The notes below the pieces were generated by a model. The model saw nothing but the letters and a program-made list of their open reading frames with translations. It had not been told where the DNA came from and made no database searches. Positions 43,114-51,758 of a stretch of 64,000 nt of DNA are shown here, piece after piece (the stretch's first letter is position 1; each line of letters begins with the position of its first letter). A program made the translations under genes and the position numbers. The stretch comes from Streptomyces cinnabarinus (GTDB taxonomy: Bacteria; Actinomycetota; Actinomycetes; Streptomycetales; Streptomycetaceae), in contig NZ_CP114413.1 of assembly GCF_027270315.1 (NCBI RefSeq), forward strand, positions 682,001 through 746,000, given 5' to 3'.

Positions 43114-44810
43114 CGCGGTGTCCTCCGTGGGGTTCGGTGCGCTGAGGAGTCGGTCGCCCCGGTCTGCTCCGCGATCCGCTCACGGGTGAGGGCGCGCTGC
43201 CACTTGCCGCTGCTGGTACGGGTGAGCCAGCGGGGTTTGACGAGGTGGACGCGTACGTCGGTGAAGTCCATCTCGCTCTCCACGCGGGCCCTGATCAGCG
43301 CGGCGAGTTCGGCCCGGTCGGCCTCGGGCACGGCCTCCACCACCACCCGGACGACTTCGCGGCCGTCGTCCTCGACGTCGGAGAAGGCGACACAGCGCTG
43401 TCGATACACCCCGGGCACCTGCTGGGCGGCGGCCTCGACGTCGTCGGGGAAGTAGTTCTGGCCCCGGACGATGACCATGTCCTTGCGGCGGCCGGTGACA
43501 TAGAGGTGGCCGTCCAGCTGGAAGCCGAGGTCCCCGGTTCTGAACCAGCGTCCGTCGAACGCGGCGGCGGTGGCCTCGGGGTGGTTCAGATAGCCGTGGG
43601 TGACGGGCGGGCCGGCGATCTGGATCTCGCCCGCCTCCCCGGGGGCGCAGCGCCGTCCGTCCTCGGTCATCAGCCGCAGCTCGATGCCGTGCACCGGATG
43701 GCCCACCGACACCAGGTCCTTGGCGCCGGGGGCGTCGGCGGGCACCGGCACCGCGCGGCGGCCCGTCGCCAGCGCGCCGCGGTCGACCGTCAGCACCCGG
43801 ACCGGGCTGCCCGGCACCGGGAAGGTGATCGCCAGCGTCGCCTCGGCCATGCCGTACGCCGGGTACATCACGCCGTCCCCCACTCCGGCCGGTGCCAGGG
43901 CGCGGGCGAACCGGCGGGTGGTGGCGGCGCTGACCGGTTCGGCGCCGTTGAAGGCCAGGCGCCAGGCGGACAGGTCGAGTTCGGCGATGAGTTCCGGTGG
44001 GGCGGCGTCCAGCATCTGGTCGTAGGAGAAGTTGGGGCCGGTGATCACCGTGCCGCGGTGTTCGGCGAAGTGGCTCAGCAGGGCGGCGGGGCGGCGCAGG
44101 AAGGCGATGGGGTTGAAGACGTGCACCTCGGCGCCGTTGAGGAGGTGGGAGACCAGTCCGATGAGTCCCATGTCGTGGAAGACGGGCACCCACTGCATGA
44201 ACACATCGTCGGGACTGAAGTGGCCGGAGACCACCGAGGCGTGCAGCCCCGCGGCCATGGCGGCCTGGGTGAGCTGGACGCCCTTCGGGGCGCTGGTGCT
44301 GCCGGAGGTGAACTGGACCACGGACAGGGCGTCCGGGTCGGTCGCGGGCAGCGTGCGCGCGCCGCCGGTGCCGGTGACCTTCGGGTCGATGAGGACCAGG
44401 TCGGGGAGTTGGTCGGTGAGCAGTTTGCCGACGTTGCGGAAGGCCGGGTCGAGCACCAGGTGCCGGAGTCCGGCGGTGCTCATGATCCGGGCGAGTCTGC
44501 GGGCCATGCCCGCCTCGTCGCCGAAACCGGCCGGCACCGGCAGGATGCTGACGGCCGCTCCGGCGCGCTGGACGCCGAAGAAGACGCTGAGGAAGGTGGC
44601 GTCGGTGGGCATCAACAGGCCGACGACACAGCCGGGTCCGACCCCGTGCGCCAGGAGTCCCCGCGCGCTGCGCAGCGACGCCTCGTCCAGCTCCCGCGCG
44701 GTCATCCGCTCGTCGGTGCCGGGGAAGGCGACCGTCGCCGACGGAGACGTCCGGACGTGGGCGGCGAAACAGGCGGTGAGTGTGTCCCCGGAAAGCAGTG
44801 CGGGCCTCAA
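43110..44810 (-). CDS. Fatty acyl-AMP ligase (FAAL)
   Basis: A 566-residue ligase with QFTSGSTSAPKGV, WVPVFHDMGLIG and YGMAEATLAI, the wording typical of FAALs (FHDMGLI is characteristic). C-terminal RKDMVIVRGQNYFPDDVE and TSSGKWQR also fit. It activates a free fatty acid as acyl-adenylate and passes it to the ACP of the operon. A TTG start is chosen because GGAAGGGA lies 6 bases before it. It is the first gene of the lipid operon; no clear promoter is seen in the 109 bases before it. Confidence 0.88.
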   Translation of the reverse strand: MRPALLSGDTLTACFAAHVRTSPSATVAFPGTDERMTARELDEASLRSARGLLAHGVGPGCVVGLLMPTDATFLSVFFGVQRAGAAVSILPVPAGFGDEAGMARRLARIMSTAGLRHLVLDPAFRNVGKLLTDQLPDLVLIDPKVTGTGGARTLPATDPDALSVVQFTSGSTSAPKGVQLTQAAMAAGLHASVVSGHFSPDDVFMQWVPVFHDMGLIGLVSHLLNGAEVHVFNPIAFLRRPAALLSHFAEHRGTVITGPNFSYDQMLDAAPPELIAELDLSAWRLAFNGAEPVSAATTRRFARALAPAGVGDGVMYPAYGMAEATLAITFPVPGSPVRVLTVDRGALATGRRAVPVPADAPGAKDLVSVGHPVHGIELRLMTEDGRRCAPGEAGEIQIAGPPVTHGYLNHPEATAAAFDGRWFRTGDLGFQLDGHLYVTGRRKDMVIVRGQNYFPDDVEAAAQQVPGVYRQRCVAFSDVEDDGREVVRVVVEAVPEADRAELAALIRARVESEMDFTDVRVHLVKPRWLTRTSSGKWQRALTRERIAEQTGATDSSAHRTPRRTPR

Positions 44811-44919
44811 GGCGATCCCTTCCGTCGTCCCGGTGAGCCGCCGCTTGCATGGTGGTTGAGCTTTGCATCGCCTTCCGGCGCCGGTAAATAGGACCAACGT
44901 CCCGGTCCCCGGCGGGCGT

Positions 44920-45600
44920 TCACCCGGCGGTCAGCACGTCGAGGACGCGTCGCGGGCTCAGCCTGCGGTACACGGGCCGTGCGCCGGCGGGCGCGCAGAC
45001 GGCGGTCAGCAGACCTCTGCTGCACTCCCGCCACACCCGCAGCCCGGGCAGGTCGGTGCCGTCCACGGCGACCCAGACGCTGCCCTGCGCCCCTCGGCGC
45101 AGCCGGTAGTCGCGCAGCCGGACGGAGGGCCGGCGGAACGCCTTCACCGCGGCCTCCTTGCAGCTGATGCACGCCGTCGAGCGCAGCCCTGGCCGCCCAC
45201 AGGGCACCGCGAGCTCCTCCTGGGGGAGCATCACCCGCCGCAGGAAGACGTCGTTACGGGGGTCCACCGGCTCGACGTCGACGCCGAGCGGCCGGCATCC
45301 CGGCATCGCCGCGCACACGGCCACGGACCCGGTGTGGGAGAGGGAGACGGTCACACCGCGTCCCGTCGGGCTGGGGGCGCCGTCCGGTGCGGTGAGGATC
45401 TGCGTGCCCCGTTCGCCGGTGACCAGCCGCAGCGCCGCCTTCCCGGTCAGTCTGGAGCGCACCCACTCCCTGCGGCGCCCGGGTCCCGGCAGCGCGGCGG
45501 CCTGGGCGCGCTCCTGGCGCCCCAGCAGTTCCTCGGGCGCCTCGCGGGAGCGCCAGTCGCAGCTCAGCACGAGAATCGGAACGCGCGGCTCTGAGGTCAC
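44920..45600 (-). CDS. 4'-Phosphopantetheinyl transferase (Sfp-type)
   Basis: A 226-residue Sfp-type PPTase. The magnesium motif GVDVEPVD and the second motif ISCKEAAVKAF ([FW]xxKEA form) are present, with SLSHTGSVA in between. It activates the carrier proteins of the NRPS and the two ACPs. The GTG at 45600 is the likely start; an earlier in-frame start would add 14 residues. It lies between the FAAL operon and the LuxR-type gene and has a moderate gap on either side. Confidence 0.88.
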   Translation of the reverse strand: MTSEPRVPILVLSCDWRSREAPEELLGRQERAQAAALPGPGRRREWVRSRLTGKAALRLVTGERGTQILTAPDGAPSPTGRGVTVSLSHTGSVAVCAAMPGCRPLGVDVEPVDPRNDVFLRRVMLPQEELAVPCGRPGLRSTACISCKEAAVKAFRRPSVRLRDYRLRRGAQGSVWVAVDGTDLPGLRVWRECSRGLLTAVCAPAGARPVYRRLSPRRVLDVLTAG

Positions 45601-45673
45601 GGGCCCGACCGTCCCAGGAACACAATGCGGCGACAAGAGCACCGAGATCGAATTCCCGCCAACTCTCCTGGCG

Positions 45674-45703
45674 TTGACTTGCCTTGAGATATCGGGGTAG
45701 CTT
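45674..45703 (+). promoter_or_regulatory. Promoter of the double-HTH regulator
   Basis: TTGACT (45674-45679), 18 bases, TAGCTT (45698-45703). The -35 and spacer equal those of the radical SAM promoter. It lies about 79 bases before the TTG start of the regulator. Confidence 0.5.
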
Positions 45704-45781
45704 GCGTGACAATCCCGTCGTTGTGTAAAAGTGCCCGCTTCTCATCTCGCCCGAAGGCCACGAAGGCCCCGAGGAGAAGAA

Positions 45782-46213
45782 TTGGACTTATCCACGAGCA
45801 ATCTGACGCGCCGCGAGCTGGACATTTTACGGCTTGTGCCCAAAGGGATGAGCAACCGAAAGATCTCCAGAATTCTCGGGATCTCCGAAAAGACCGTCAA
45901 GAACCATCTCTCCACCATCTACGCGAAGATCGGCGCCACCGGCCGTACCCAGGCCGCGCTGTACGCGATGCGAGCGGACCAGGTCGCGGCCGTCCCCGTC
46001 CGGCCCCCGGAGGGCGGTGTACGGCGGCTGACGTCCCGGGAGACGGACGTACTGCGGCTGATCACCGAGGGGATGAGCAACCGCAAGATCGCGCAGAATC
46101 TCGCCATCTCCGAGAAGACCGTGAAGAACCATCTCAGCGCGATCTACACCAAGATCGGCGCCACGGACCGCACCCAGGCCGCGCTCTACGCGATCGGCCG
46201 GACCTGTCCCTGA
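45782..46213 (+). CDS. LuxR-type regulator made of two HTH domains only
   Basis: A 143-residue DNA-binding protein consisting of two tandem LuxR/GerE HTH units and nothing else. The first covers about residues 8-62 and the second 83-137, offset by exactly 225 bases. Both contain GMSNRKI, then ISEKTVKNHLS and IGAT-RTQAALYA. About three quarters of the residues are identical, so the second arose by duplication. No receiver, ATPase or ligand domain is present. TTG is chosen as start because GGAG lies 5 bases before it. Codons 3 and 16 are TTA (45788-45790, 45827-45829), so it depends on bldA. It is a likely cluster-situated activator; it ends 4 bases from the convergent GH31 gene. Confidence 0.85.
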   Translation: MDLSTSNLTRRELDILRLVPKGMSNRKISRILGISEKTVKNHLSTIYAKIGATGRTQAALYAMRADQVAAVPVRPPEGGVRRLTSRETDVLRLITEGMSNRKIAQNLAISEKTVKNHLSAIYTKIGATDRTQAALYAIGRTCP

Positions 46214-46217
46214 GGTC

Positions 46218-48530
46218 TCATCCGACGGCCTCCACGGTGACCGTACCGGTCCTGGCCCGCAGCAGGACCCCGTCCGCGACGGCCTCCGCCTCGGCGCCCC
46301 GCACGGTGGACGGCAGGGCCGCGCCCACGAGCAGCACGGACCAGCCGTCCACCGGCCGGTCCGCGGTGACCCGCGTGCGGCTCTCGCTCCGGTCGACGGT
46401 GAACACCGCGGCCGGGCGGCCGTCGGCGGAGATGATCCTGGTGACGGTGGACCCGGACCCGGGGTGGATCCGCAGGGTGTCTCCTGCGGCGTGGTCGTAG
46501 TCCGGCCGGTCGTCGACGGCGCCCAGCGGAACCACCGCCCCCGGCCTGACCAGCACCGGCAGGCTGTCGAAGCCGTGCCGCTCCTCGACCCAGCGGGGGC
46601 CCTCGACCGTCGTCGAGGTCAGCAGGCTGGTCCAGCGGCCCTCGGGCACGTAGTAGCGGACCCGTCCGTCGGCCGAGAACACCGGCGCGACCAGAAGGGA
46701 GTCGCCGAGCATGTACTGGGTGTCCAGGTGGGCGCAGGCGGGGTCGTCGGGGAACTCCAGGACCATCGGCCGCATCATCGGCAGCCCCTCGGTGTGCGCC
46801 TCCTCGGCGATCCGGCCGAGGTAGGGCATCAGCCGCATCTTCAGCCGGGTGAAGGCGCGCAGGACGTCCACGGCCTCCTCGTCGAACTCCCAAGGGACCC
46901 GGTAGGACCAGCCGCCGTGCAGCCGGCTGTGCGAGGACAGCAGGCCGAAGGCGATCCAGCGCTTGAACACCGCCGGGTCGGGGCGGCCGATGAAACCGCC
47001 GATGTCATGGCTCCAGTAGCCGAATCCGCACAGCCCGAGGGAGAGTCCGCCGCGCAGGCTCTGCGCCATACCGGCGAAGGACGCCTCGCAGTCGCCGCTC
47101 CAGTGCACGGGGAAGCGCTGGGCGCCGGCGCTCGCCGCGCGGGCGAACAGCACGGCCTCGCCTCGGCCGCGGCGCTTCTCCAGCAGCTCGAAGACGACCT
47201 GGTTGTAGAGGTAGGCGTAGTGGTTGTGCATGCGCTCGGGGTCGGAGCCGTCGAAGTACTCCACCTCCAGCGGGATCCGCTCCCCGAAGTCCGTCTTGAA
47301 GCAGTCCACGCCCTGGTCGAGCAGCGCGCCGAGGTGTCCGGCGAACCAGTCGCGGGCGGCCGGATCGGTGAAGTCCACCACCGCGAGGCCGGGTTGCCAG
47401 CGGTCCCACTGCCAGACGTCGCCGTTCGGCCGGCGCAGCAGAAAGCCGCGTTCCCTGCCCTCGGCGAACAGGGGCGACCGCTGGGCGATGTACGGGTTGA
47501 TCCACAGGCAGATCCGCAGCCCGCGCGCCTTCAGCCGGGCCAGCATGCCGTCGGGGTCGGGGAAGGTGCGGGGATCCCAGGCGAAGTCGCACCACTGCCA
47601 CTCCCGCATCCAGAAGCAGTCGAAGTGGAACACCGACAGGGGCAGTTCCCGTTGAGCCATGCCGTCGATGAAGGAGGTGACCGTCTCCTCGTCGTAGGAG
47701 GTGGTGAAGGACGTCGACAGCCACAGCCCGTAGGACCAGGCGGGCAGCCGGGCCGGGCGGCCGGTCAGGGCGGTGAGGCGGCGCAGGATCTCCTTCGGGG
47801 TCGGGCCGTGGATGACGTAGTACGTCAGTTTCTGGCCCTCGACGCTGAACTGGGTCCGGGCGACGGCTTCCGAGCCCACCTCGAAGGAGACCCGTCCGCT
47901 GTGGTGCACGAAGACGCCGTAACCGGCGTCCGTGAGGCAGAACGGCACGTTCTTGTAGGCCTGTTCGGTGGAGGTGCCGCCGTCCTCGTTCCAGACGTCG
48001 ACGCTCTGGCCGTTGCGGACCAGCGGGCCGAAGCGCTCGCCGAGCCCGTAGACGTGGTGGCCCACGTCGAGGTCCAGCTGTTCGCGCACATAGGACCGGC
48101 CGTCGGCCACGATGTACGCCATCGCGTTGGCTCCGCTGCCGGTCAGGACCCGGCCGTCGGCGAGGAAGTCCATCCGCCAGGTGTCCCCGCGGGCGAACCG
48201 GACCGACAGGGAGCCGCTGGTCAGCGTCGCCGACTCGTCGTCCACGCGGACCTGGACGTCGGTGGCGGTGTCGGCGCACAGCGCGAGTTCCGGACCGCGC
48301 GCGGGACCGCCGTCGAAGTGGGTGATCTCCACGCCGATGACGCCGGGCAGCGGGCTGGAGCAGCGGACGGTGAGGACCGTCCCGTCGGTCAGGTCTCCCC
48401 TGCGCTCGATCCGGCGCACGGGCGCGTACACGGTCAGGGAGTCCGCCTCCGGGAGGATCCGGTACGCCTCGGCGGGGCAGTGGGCCTCGATGCCCTCGCG
48501 GAGCCGCCAGTAGCCGTCGGTGAACTTCAT
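46218..48530 (-). CDS. GH31 alpha-xylosidase/alpha-glucosidase-like (in frame with the upstream permease)
   Basis: A 770-residue GH31 glycosidase. The catalytic nucleophile region is CFKTDFGERIPLE near residue 415, the form seen in YicI-type alpha-xylosidases. It also has WMREWQWCDFAWD, HWSGDCEASFAGM and a YWSHDIGGF block that holds the acid/base region. No signal peptide is present, so it acts in the cytosol. The ATG follows GAGGAG at good spacing. However, no stop separates it from the permease before it, so a 1041-residue fusion is also possible. A glycosidase next to an importer/exporter in a cluster may process or detoxify a glycosylated product. Confidence 0.85.
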   Translation of the reverse strand: MKFTDGYWRLREGIEAHCPAEAYRILPEADSLTVYAPVRRIERRGDLTDGTVLTVRCSSPLPGVIGVEITHFDGGPARGPELALCADTATDVQVRVDDESATLTSGSLSVRFARGDTWRMDFLADGRVLTGSGANAMAYIVADGRSYVREQLDLDVGHHVYGLGERFGPLVRNGQSVDVWNEDGGTSTEQAYKNVPFCLTDAGYGVFVHHSGRVSFEVGSEAVARTQFSVEGQKLTYYVIHGPTPKEILRRLTALTGRPARLPAWSYGLWLSTSFTTSYDEETVTSFIDGMAQRELPLSVFHFDCFWMREWQWCDFAWDPRTFPDPDGMLARLKARGLRICLWINPYIAQRSPLFAEGRERGFLLRRPNGDVWQWDRWQPGLAVVDFTDPAARDWFAGHLGALLDQGVDCFKTDFGERIPLEVEYFDGSDPERMHNHYAYLYNQVVFELLEKRRGRGEAVLFARAASAGAQRFPVHWSGDCEASFAGMAQSLRGGLSLGLCGFGYWSHDIGGFIGRPDPAVFKRWIAFGLLSSHSRLHGGWSYRVPWEFDEEAVDVLRAFTRLKMRLMPYLGRIAEEAHTEGLPMMRPMVLEFPDDPACAHLDTQYMLGDSLLVAPVFSADGRVRYYVPEGRWTSLLTSTTVEGPRWVEERHGFDSLPVLVRPGAVVPLGAVDDRPDYDHAAGDTLRIHPGSGSTVTRIISADGRPAAVFTVDRSESRTRVTADRPVDGWSVLLVGAALPSTVRGAEAEAVADGVLLRARTGTVTVEAVG

Positions 48531-49343
48531 CCGGTGACTTCTCCTCGGTGGTGGCTGGTTTCCGGCGCTCTCGTAGCGGCGCAGCCCGTGCCGGAAGACT
48601 GTCCTGGCCAGGGCGTGGGTGAGGAGCGCCGCGGCGGGCGCGGCCAGGACCGCCCACAAGGAGCCGCCTTCCGTCAGGAGGTCGGCCGGGAGGTAGGCGA
48701 CGAAGGCGAGCGGCAGCGGGAAGAGGAAGACCAGGAACAGCGCGCGCGGGTACAGGGTCAGTGGGCACCGGGCGAGGTCGGTGAACTGGTGGACCAGGAA
48801 CGGGATGTTGTGCAGCTCCCGGAACCAGAACCCGAGGGAGGCCGACGCCAGGTTGATCGATCCGTGGATCAGGCTGCCGGACAGCACGAAGACCAGCAGC
48901 AGGGGCACGGTCCAGATGCCGTGGGGCAGCGGGAGGTGGCCCGCGGCGAGGGTGATCGCGGTGACACCGATGGTGAGGTCGCCGAGTCCGTGCAGGCTCA
49001 CGTCCCGGGTGTACAGGTGCAGCACGGGATCGACGGGGCGCAGCAGCAGGGTGTCCAGCTCGCCCTTGCGGATGAGTTCGCCGAGTTTCCAGACGCCGTT
49101 GAACAGCAGGACGTTCAGGCCGAGGGGCGCGGTCGCGAGGCCGTACAGCAGGATCAGCTTCCACGTGCTCCAGCCCTCGATCTGCGGTACGCGGCGCAGC
49201 AGCACCAACAGGAAGGCCAGCCAGGTGCCCTGGCGCAGGAGCGCGGCGACGATCTGGAGCAGCAGGTCCGCGCGGTGGGCGGCCCTGGCCCGGTACTGGA
49301 GGGCGAGGAGCAGCGGGAAGTGGGTGCGCCGGTCAGCCGCCAT
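48531..49343 (-). CDS. ABC-2 (DUF990-type) permease, reads through into GH31
   Basis: About 271 residues with six hydrophobic helices and a typical DUF990-type layout: TYGLATAPLGL-like region, GELIRKGELDTLLLRPVDP and ELHNIPFLVHQF. The second part of a two-permease ABC transporter with the gene at 49333 and the ATPase at 49855. The frame continues without a stop, through a basic linker (NQPPPRRSHR), into the GH31 protein. The normal length for this family (about 260) is reached at 48560, so a lost stop is likely. It starts with ATG overlapping the previous permease end by 11 bases. Confidence 0.75.
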
Positions 49344-49870
49344 AGGTGTCCAGCCGCCGGAAGCCGCGGTGCAGGAGCAGTGTGGCCGCGGTGCACAGGA
49401 TGCCGAGCCACAGCACCTGGACCGCGATGAGCGCGGCTGCCTCGCCGGCGCCGACCCGGCCGAAGTAGAGCTGGACGGGGGTGTGGAAGGTGCCCTGGAA
49501 CGGCAGGGCATAGGCCACGGCGCGCAGCCGGTCGGGGAGCATCTGCAAGGGGAACATCGCGCAAGTGCACGGGTTTGAGCAGTTCCATGGAGACACTGCC
49601 GTCCCGGATGCTTGCCGACACCCTGTCCTCCGTGCCGAAGGACAGCAGGAGCGACAGCAGAAAGGACAGCAGTAAATACGTCCGCATTTCCGGCCAGGTG
49701 TATCCCGCCGGATTCTCGCCGCCCGCCGTGACGGCACGCCAGACGGAGAAAGGCACCACGATCTGGAGCAGGCTGATGAGCACGCCCACCACATAGCGGC
49801 CGCGGTACATGAAGGCTTCCTGGACGGCCGTTCCGACGAGCGCGCCGAAAGTCCTCAAACGGAGCCCCAT
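49333..49870 (-). pseudogene. ABC-2 (DUF990-type) permease with frameshift
   Basis: The first half reads MGLRLRTFGALVGTAVQEAF and on to GSVSMELLKPVHLRD in one frame. The second half, FPLQMLPDRLRAVAYALPF to the stop at 49333, lies in another frame. The change sits near 49550-49570 and looks like one extra base; removing it would give a normal permease of about 178 residues plus the usual membrane segments. The frame change may be a true mutation, or a sequencing or assembly error. Function with ATPase 49855 and the second permease is probably lost if real. The ATPase gene overlaps its start by 16 bases. Confidence 0.7.
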
Positions 49871-50859
49871 TGGAAAATGCGCTGGACGATGTCCTCCAGT
49901 GCGGGTTCCCGGAGTTCGAAGTCGACGATCTCGTGGTGCCGCATGATCACGCCGACGAGATCCGGAACCGCGACGGACGCCCGGTCGAACTCGCAGCGGA
50001 CCCGTCGGCGGCCCAGCACCGTGCAGGAAGCGGCCGTGCCATCGTGGACGGTACGGACCACGTCGTCCACGTCCGCGGCCTCGGGCACCGTCACGATCAG
50101 CTGCCTGCTCGTCGTGAGCCGGTGCCTCACCCGGTCGATGCCGTCATCCAGGATCTTCCGGCCCCGGTCCAGGATGATCAGCCGGTCGCAGATCCCCTCG
50201 ATGTCGGCCATGTCATGGCTCGTCAGAAACACGGTCATGCTCTGCTGTTGGTTGAGGTGGCGCACGAACTGCCGTACCGCCGCCTTGGAGTTGAGGTCGA
50301 GCCCTGCCGTCGGCTCGTCCAGGAAGACCAGCCGTGGGTTGTGCAGCAGGGCGCCCGCGAGATCGGCGCGCATGCGCTGGCCGAGGGAGAGCTGGCGGAC
50401 CGGTACGGGGAGGATGTCCTGGAGTTCGAGCAGCTCGGTGAAGACCTCCAGGTTGGCCCGGTAGAGGGGCCGTGGGATCTCGTACAGGGCGGCGAGGGCC
50501 CGGAAGGAGTCGCGGACGGGCAGGTCCCACCAGAGTCCGGTGCGGTGTCCGAAGACGGCGCCGAGTTCCCGTACGTGCCGCTTGCGGTCGCGGTGGGGTT
50601 CGAGGCCGTTCACCCGGACCCGTCCGCCGGTCGGGGACATCACTCCGGTGAGGATCTTGATGGTGGTGGACTTGCCCGCGCCGTTGGAGCCGAGGTAGCC
50701 GACCGACTCCCCGGCCTCGACAGCGAAGCCGACTCCGTCCAGCGCCACCTTGGTCCGGTGGCGGGGGCGCACCAGTGAGCGCAGGGTGCCCGCGAGACCG
50801 GGGTCCTTCTCCGGGACGCGGTACTCCTTGCGGAGCTCGCGCACCTCGATGATCCTCAT
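49855..50859 (-). CDS. ABC transporter ATP-binding protein (DUF990-transporter type)
   Basis: A 334-residue ATPase. Walker A is YLGSNGAGKSTT, the signature is LSLGQRMRADLAGALL, a variant of LSGGQ seen in this class, and Walker B is LVFLDEPTAGLDL. LGAVFGHRTGLWWDLP is typical of the DUF990-associated ATPases. It heads a transporter set of ATPase, frame-shifted permease and second permease followed by the GH31 gene. Its substrate may be a glycoside or the product. It begins with ATG at 50859, about 60 bases after the hairpin at 50889. Confidence 0.85.
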   Translation of the reverse strand: MRIIEVRELRKEYRVPEKDPGLAGTLRSLVRPRHRTKVALDGVGFAVEAGESVGYLGSNGAGKSTTIKILTGVMSPTGGRVRVNGLEPHRDRKRHVRELGAVFGHRTGLWWDLPVRDSFRALAALYEIPRPLYRANLEVFTELLELQDILPVPVRQLSLGQRMRADLAGALLHNPRLVFLDEPTAGLDLNSKAAVRQFVRHLNQQQSMTVFLTSHDMADIEGICDRLIILDRGRKILDDGIDRVRHRLTTSRQLIVTVPEAADVDDVVRTVHDGTAASCTVLGRRRVRCEFDRASVAVPDLVGVIMRHHEIVDFELREPALEDIVQRIFQWGSV

Positions 50860-50888
50860 GCCCCTCCCCCGGTCCCCACGGGTCCTGA

Positions 50889-50914
50889 GGCCGGGCGCCC
50901 GGGGGCGCCCGGCC
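50889..50914 (-). terminator. Strong GC hairpin, likely terminator
   Basis: Arms GGCCGGGCGCC and GGCGCCCGGCC pair perfectly over 11 base pairs with a 4-base CGGG loop. It sits 8 bases after the stop of the flavodoxin-like reductase gene (50922) and before the ABC operon, in the right place for a rho-independent-like actinobacterial terminator without U-tract. Confidence 0.65.
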
Positions 50915-50921
50915 CTCGGGT

Positions 50922-51695
50922 TCAGCCGAGCTGGCTCTCCTCGACCTTGACCTCACCGAGCTTCTGGAACCGCTTGTAGCGGATGGCCGGGGTGTTCACG
51001 TTGACCCGGATCGCGAACACGTCGTCGCTCTCCTCCCGGGCCGCCTGGGCGCAGGCCTCCAGGTCCGTGGTGTACGGCGTCTCGTGGAGCATGCGGGCCA
51101 GGTGGGAGGTGTTGGCCACCATGAAGCGGATCAGCTTGTTGGTGTGGAAGTGCCGGTCGCCCTTGCCCTCGATGTAGCCAGGGCCGGTACCGGCCGGGCC
51201 GAGCCAGTACGCCGCGGCGTTGGGCGGCACGCTGTAGCCGAGCCGTCCGAGGTTGTTCAGCACGGTGCCGGCGACATGGTGGGCGCCGTCCTCGTTGCCG
51301 CACATCAGTAACCCGGCGACCTTGTTGTACAGCGGGAACTGCTTGGTGTCGCCGTTCAGCTCGTCCATGAGGTTGAGCTTCTCGAGGATGACGTGGGCGG
51401 CGGAGGTGCACATGTTGAGGGTGATCGGGGTGGCGATCACCAGGATGTCCGCCTCCCTGATCTTCTCGAGCAGCCAGGGCCACTCGTCCTCGCGGCGCGC
51501 CTTCTCGCCGGCGTTCCAGTCGTCGTAGTCGTCCCAGTACTCCTGCTCGATGTCATGGTCGATGACACGGATGACCTCGGTCTCGATCCCCTCCTTCTCG
51601 TAGAGGGGGACCGCCTTGTCGATGAGTCCCTGGGTCTGCGAGCGGCTGGGTGAGCGGCGCAGAGTGGTGTTGAGAATGAGAGCCTTGAGAGCCAT
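50922..51695 (-). CDS. Flavodoxin-like NADPH-dependent FMN reductase family protein
   Basis: A 257-residue flavodoxin-fold protein. It begins LKALILNTTLRRSPSRSQT (phosphate-binding loop for FMN), followed by ADILVIATPITLNMCTSAAHV, a second FMN contact, and GLLMCGNEDGAHHVAGTVLNNLGRLGY. Such proteins reduce FMN or quinones, or act as partner to flavin-dependent oxygenases. A TTA codon lies at codon 128 or so (about 51307-51309). It starts the operon-like stretch of flavin-themed genes, 63 bases downstream of the binding protein gene (same strand), and ends at a hairpin terminator. Confidence 0.8.
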   Translation of the reverse strand: MALKALILNTTLRRSPSRSQTQGLIDKAVPLYEKEGIETEVIRVIDHDIEQEYWDDYDDWNAGEKARREDEWPWLLEKIREADILVIATPITLNMCTSAAHVILEKLNLMDELNGDTKQFPLYNKVAGLLMCGNEDGAHHVAGTVLNNLGRLGYSVPPNAAAYWLGPAGTGPGYIEGKGDRHFHTNKLIRFMVANTSHLARMLHETPYTTDLEACAQAAREESDDVFAIRVNVNTPAIRYKRFQKLGEVKVEESQLG

Positions 51696-51758
51696 TCTTC
51701 TCGTTCCTTCCCGTAGCGACTGGTTCGACTTTCACGGGAGTGCGGGCGTTGCTCGCCC

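Noticed and set aside
46464..49430. A plus-strand open frame of nearly 1000 codons opposite GH31 and permease
   Set aside because: Antisense shadow; low-complexity composition and no motif, while the minus-strand proteins have clear signatures.
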